Shown: positions 14,094-16,755 of the stretch, piece after piece
Layout: every line of letters starts with the position of its first letter
How positions within the stretch are numbered: position 1 is the first letter of the stretch
Origin: an uncultured Actinomycetes bacterium
Lineage (GTDB): Bacteria; Actinomycetota; Actinomycetes; Nanopelagicales; Nanopelagicaceae
Reading direction: 5' to 3'
NCBI GenBank assembly: GCA_903932705.1
Contig: CAIZHC010000043.1
Span: 1 to 16,755, forward strand
DNA: 16,755 bases
The notes under the pieces: model-generated
Told to the model about the DNA's origin: nothing
The model's input: only the letters and a program-made list of their open reading frames with translations
Database searches by the model: none
Position numbers and translations under genes: made by a program

Positions 14094-14467
14094 AGAAACT
14101 CTCGCTGGTATCGCTTGGCGGAATCGCCGGATCTCTCGCCAGGTGGGGAATCTCATTACTCATTGTTGATCCTGGTTTTCCATGGGCAACACTCACAGTT
14201 AATTACATTGGCGCCGTCTTATTAACAATCATCATTGTCTACTCAAAGCATCACAGTAATCCTGGATGGTGGTGGCGCCCCGCGCTTGGCACTGGTTTCT
14301 GTGGAGGTTTTACGACCTACTCTGCCTTTGCCCTAAAAATTGATCAAGATATTTCCGCACATAACTATCACGGGGTAGCGACTTATGCGCTCGCCTCGCT
14401 AGTGGGAACTTTTATTTTAGTATTCATTACTCACGAATATCTCGATAAAAAGTTGGCTAAGAAATGA
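14084..14467 (+). CDS. crcB: Fluoride channel CrcB/Fluc, first copy
   Basis: Four-helix membrane protein of the Fluc family, which exports fluoride as a dimer. The 127-aa protein has the N-terminal SLGGIAGSLARWGIS (family GGxxGAxxRY), a conserved Asn in TVNYIGAVLL, and GFCGGFTTYSAFAL (family GFxGGxTTFSTF) containing the pore-lining Phe and polar track. The NxxGS motif is altered to N-YIGA. TTG at 14084 is the likeliest start: it puts the family N-terminus in place and overlaps the previous gene by 10 nt; no ATG exists nearby. It is followed by a second, different crcB with a 4-nt ATGA overlap, as in heterodimeric pairs of actinobacteria and firmicutes. No fluoride riboswitch was recognised upstream. 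Confidence 0.92.
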   Translation: MELKKLSLVSLGGIAGSLARWGISLLIVDPGFPWATLTVNYIGAVLLTIIIVYSKHHSNPGWWWRPALGTGFCGGFTTYSAFALKIDQDISAHNYHGVATYALASLVGTFILVFITHEYLDKKLAKK

Positions 14468-14802
14468 GAGCGCTTCTTATCTCACTCGGTGCTGGAGTAG
14501 GTGCGCCACTTCGCTACCTCATCGATAAGAATCTGCGGAAGAATCGAATCAATCTTCTTCCGATTGAGACCCTGCTTATAAATATTCTCGGTTCATTCAT
14601 TCTCGGAGTCACGGTGCATCGCTCCGCAAATATTGGATATTTATTTGGAACTGGTTTCGCTGGTGCTTTCACCACATGGTCTGCATTTGCCTTAGAAACG
14701 CATGACCTCTTTAAGAAATCTAGGCACGTGACCGCATGGAGTTACCTAACTTTAACCTTGGTACTTGGCGTTTGTGCTGCCGCATTAGGTAACGCAATTT
14801 AA
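14464..14802 (+). CDS. crcB: Fluoride channel CrcB/Fluc, second copy
   Basis: Partner of the preceding gene, 112 aa, four helices. Motifs: LGAGVGAPLRYLID (GGxxGAxxRY), LLINILGSFILG (NxxGSFxxG, intact here), and GTGFAGAFTTWSAFALE. Sequence divergence between the two copies suggests an obligate antiparallel heterodimer, with each gene fixed in one topology. The charge patterns differ: this copy has RKNR and KKSRH loops. Its ATG overlaps the first copy's stop by 4 nt. Its stop codon overlaps the stop of the convergent aminopeptidase gene within a TTAATTAA octamer, leaving no space for a terminator. Confidence 0.93.
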   Translation: MRALLISLGAGVGAPLRYLIDKNLRKNRINLLPIETLLINILGSFILGVTVHRSANIGYLFGTGFAGAFTTWSAFALETHDLFKKSRHVTAWSYLTLTLVLGVCAAALGNAI

Positions 14803-16244
14803 TTAAGTAGGTTAGAGACCCAGACCTCGACCTCATCAGGGTGACGAGGTAATGCGCCACTTAATACCCGTGCCCCTGAGTTAGTTACGAGAACATCATC
14901 TTCAATGCGAACCCCAATACCGCGGTATTCCGCAGGGAAGAGGAGATCATCGGCTTGGATGTAGAGCCCAGGCTCCACCGTTAGGACCATTCCCTCTTCT
15001 AAGGTTCCTTCGCGATAACTTTCAGCACGTGCTAGAGCGCAATCATGTACATCCAACCCCAACATATGACCGGTGGCGTGAACGGTCCAGCGACGATGGA
15101 AGCCCGCATCTGGATCAAGTGACTCTTCGGCGGTTCCAGGCAATACTCCGAGCTCTTCTAATCCACGAGCTAAAACCTCGCTTGCCGCATCGTGAAAAGC
15201 ACTCCAAGGAGCACCTGGCTTCACAGCGGCAATTCCGGCTTGCTGCGCTTCATATACAAGCTGGTAAATCTTGCGTTGCGCCGGAGAGAACTTTCCATTG
15301 ATTGGAATGGTGCGTGTGATATCCGCGGTGTACATAGATTCAACTTCAGCGCCAGCATCAATCAAAATGAGATCCCCGGGAAGAACATCGCCATCGTTCT
15401 TAATCCAATGCAGAACGCAGGCATGAGAACCACTTGCTGCGATTGTGTCATAGCCGAGTTCGTTTCCCTCCAGGCGTGCCCGGCCATAGAAAGCCGCCTC
15501 GATAATTCTCTCGCCGCGCTTTGTGGAGGTCGCTGCCGGAAATGCTTGAATCATGTCGTTGAATCCACGCATAGTCACATCAATCGCCTTCTGTAACTCG
15601 GCTATCTCGTAACTATCCTTGATAAGGCGGTGCTCTGAAAGAATTGCCTTTAACTTTGCTTCGCGCTTCTTATGCTTTTCTACGAGCGCATCAATAACCG
15701 GGTCTTCACCTCGAATAGCGAGTGTTTCAGCTTCATCAGATAAAAGTTCTGGGAGTGAGTCGATATGTCGCACCGAAATTCCGTAGCGCTTCTGAGCCTC
15801 ATCAGTAGAGAGTCTGCGCCCTACCCAAAATTCTCCGTGGCGACGGTCAGCGTGAAATTCATCGGTATCACGAGGAGAACGAGGATGGATGAAGAGCAAG
15901 GCTTGGTGTCCATCGTCAGTTGGATCCAACACTAGAACAGAGTCAGGAACGCTATCGCTGGCACTAATTCCGGTCAGGTAAGCGAAATCTGTGAGGACGC
16001 GAAATTTGTAGTCGGTATCGTTGCTGCGGACTTTAAATGTTCCGGCCGGGATGACGATACGAATATCGGGATATAAAGCTGAAAGCTTTGCTCGTCTAGC
16101 TGCAGCAAATTTCACAACTTCAGCGGCGGTGACACCTTCCAAAGAGGAGTCAGCCCAACCCTGCGACATAAACTTCGCTAAGGCTTCACCCTTAGGAATG
16201 TCGTGTGATTGAGTGCCAGGTGCTCGCATCGGAAGTTTGTTCAT
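14799..16244 (-). CDS. pepP: Xaa-Pro aminopeptidase (aminopeptidase P)
   Basis: Dimetal peptidase removing N-terminal residues that precede proline. The 481-aa protein has an N-terminal AMP_N domain (about residues 40-190) and a C-terminal pita-bread domain with all five metal ligands: D296 in LIDAGAE, D308 in TADITRT, H393 in HATGHMLGLDVHD, E424 in VEPGLYI and E448 in RIEDD. Length fits long-form actinobacterial aminopeptidase P. No signal peptide, so cytosolic. ATG 16244 is preceded at 7 nt by TACCCT with no Shine-Dalgarno, fitting a leaderless mRNA. It is divergent from the aldehyde dehydrogenase with only 26 bp between start codons. Confidence 0.95.
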   Translation of the reverse strand: MNKLPMRAPGTQSHDIPKGEALAKFMSQGWADSSLEGVTAAEVVKFAAARRAKLSALYPDIRIVIPAGTFKVRSNDTDYKFRVLTDFAYLTGISASDSVPDSVLVLDPTDDGHQALLFIHPRSPRDTDEFHADRRHGEFWVGRRLSTDEAQKRYGISVRHIDSLPELLSDEAETLAIRGEDPVIDALVEKHKKREAKLKAILSEHRLIKDSYEIAELQKAIDVTMRGFNDMIQAFPAATSTKRGERIIEAAFYGRARLEGNELGYDTIAASGSHACVLHWIKNDGDVLPGDLILIDAGAEVESMYTADITRTIPINGKFSPAQRKIYQLVYEAQQAGIAAVKPGAPWSAFHDAASEVLARGLEELGVLPGTAEESLDPDAGFHRRWTVHATGHMLGLDVHDCALARAESYREGTLEEGMVLTVEPGLYIQADDLLFPAEYRGIGVRIEDDVLVTNSGARVLSGALPRHPDEVEVWVSNLLN

Positions 16245-16251
16245 GTTGGCA

Positions 16252-16257
16252 AGGGTA
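16252..16257 (-). promoter_or_regulatory. Leaderless-type -10 element for pepP
   Basis: Minus strand TACCCT, 7 nt, ATG at 16244. One base longer than the other examples, so +1 would fall on the ATG or one base before it. Confidence 0.45.
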
Positions 16258-16258
16258 C

Positions 16259-16264
16259 TAGTCT
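16259..16264 (+). promoter_or_regulatory. Leaderless-type -10 element for the aldehyde dehydrogenase
   Basis: TAGTCT, 6 nt, ATG at 16271. It is one base from the pepP element on the opposite strand. Any -35 must lie inside the pepP coding sequence. Confidence 0.5.
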
Positions 16265-16270
16265 TGCCTT

Positions 16271-16755
16271 ATGTCATCACAGCATTTTCAAGCGGTAAAT
16301 CCTGCTGACGGTTTAGCCTTCGGCGCCACATATCCAGAACAAGATCGCACAGAAGTTGAGGCAACAATTGCTCGTACCTTCGCAACCAAGGAGGCTTTTG
16401 CGGCGCTCTCGTTGGCTGCTCGCGCGAAGTTCCTTGATGCGATTGGCGCAGAGTTAGAGAGTTCAAGAGCGGGCTTAGTTGAGATTGCCCACCTGGAAAC
16501 AGGACTTCCAGAAGCGCGAATCAATGGCGAAATCTCTCGCACGATTATTCAATTACAACTCTTTGCAGCAATGGTTCGAACCGGCACCCACCTTGGCGCG
16601 ACTATCGATCTCGCTGACCCTGACTACAAGCCTGTGGCGCGACCAGATATGCGCAAAGTTAACCTCCCAATCGGAGTAGTCGCAGTATTTGGCGCCTCCA
16701 ATTTCCCATTTGCTTACTCAGTGATTGGTGGAGATAGCGCTGCTGCGCTCGCCGC
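16271..16755 (+). CDS. Aldehyde dehydrogenase, ketoglutarate-semialdehyde/NADP type, N-terminal part
   Basis: The first 161 codons of an aldehyde dehydrogenase; the rest is beyond the window. The segment [36 protein letters not shown] (given here as [17 protein letters not shown] and [17 protein letters not shown], about residues 126-161) is characteristic of the 2-oxoglutarate semialdehyde/NADP-dependent fatty aldehyde dehydrogenase group, which has [10 protein letters not shown] where most aldehyde dehydrogenases have PWNFP. These enzymes oxidise 2,5-dioxopentanoate to 2-oxoglutarate at the end of non-phosphorylated pentose, uronate or hydroxyproline breakdown. The catalytic Cys and Glu are not in view, so activity and substrate are inferred. 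The start is supported by the promoter element 6 nt upstream. Confidence 0.88.
   Translation, partial: [161 protein letters not shown]

Noticed and set aside
1..16755. CRISPR array, IS element, toxin-antitoxin pair or biosynthetic cluster
   Set aside because: Read on both strands; no direct-repeat arrays, transposase motifs, terminal repeats or such gene pairs were seen. Other long frames are antisense or out-of-frame shadows of the genes listed.

Overview
The window is a gene-dense stretch of an actinobacterial chromosome with moderate GC (clearly below Streptomyces or Mycobacterium, by eye). The actinobacterial assignment rests on crgA, a trpG/pabA-type amidotransferase, a PASTA-domain PknB kinase with its PP2C partner, and a succinate dehydrogenase of the mycobacterial Sdh1 type. 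Very short intergenic gaps, abutting convergent stops and many apparently leaderless genes suggest a streamlined genome, such as a planktonic freshwater actinobacterium (Nanopelagicales/acI type). That placement is inference. I saw no IS element, prophage, CRISPR array or sign of recent transfer.

Layout. 1-1968 (minus): an OmpR-type response regulator followed by its sensor kinase, which is cut by the window edge. 1969-2133: an intergenic stretch with three DnaA-box-like 9-mers and two dyads. 2134-5405: crgA (minus), trpG/pabA (plus), then a PP2C-pknB operon (minus) convergent with trpG. 5442-5524: tRNA-Leu(CAG), divergent from the PP2C gene. 5552-9279 (plus): a secreted protein of unknown function, pheA, serS and a Cof-type HAD phosphatase that seems to start at ATT inside the end of serS. 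9286-9939 (minus): an atypical short-chain dehydrogenase. 10068-10153: tRNA-Ser(TGA). 10255-14802 (plus): sdhC-sdhA-sdhB, a small membrane protein of the phage-holin-4 family, and two overlapping crcB fluoride-channel genes. 14799-16244 (minus): an aminopeptidase P. 16271-end (plus): the N-terminus of a ketoglutarate-semialdehyde-type aldehyde dehydrogenase.

How the genes work together. crgA, pknB and the PP2C phosphatase belong to the cell-division and wall-growth control block that lies near oriC in actinobacteria. Here it is reduced: the fhaA, fhaB, rodA, pbpA and pknA genes that normally accompany it are absent. pheA and serS give phenylalanine synthesis and seryl-tRNA charging. The sdh operon couples succinate oxidation to the membrane. 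The crcB pair exports fluoride.

The most informative pattern not explained by gene content is a recurrent TANNNT hexamer exactly 6 nt (once 7 nt) before the start codon of eight genes on both strands, which places +1 on the start codon and implies leaderless mRNAs. Other points to check are the ATT start of the HAD gene, the Cys/His-rich sdhC (possible membrane Rieske cluster), the DnaA-box cluster, and a hairpin over the sdhC ribosome-binding site. I found no convincing wholly new multi-gene system.
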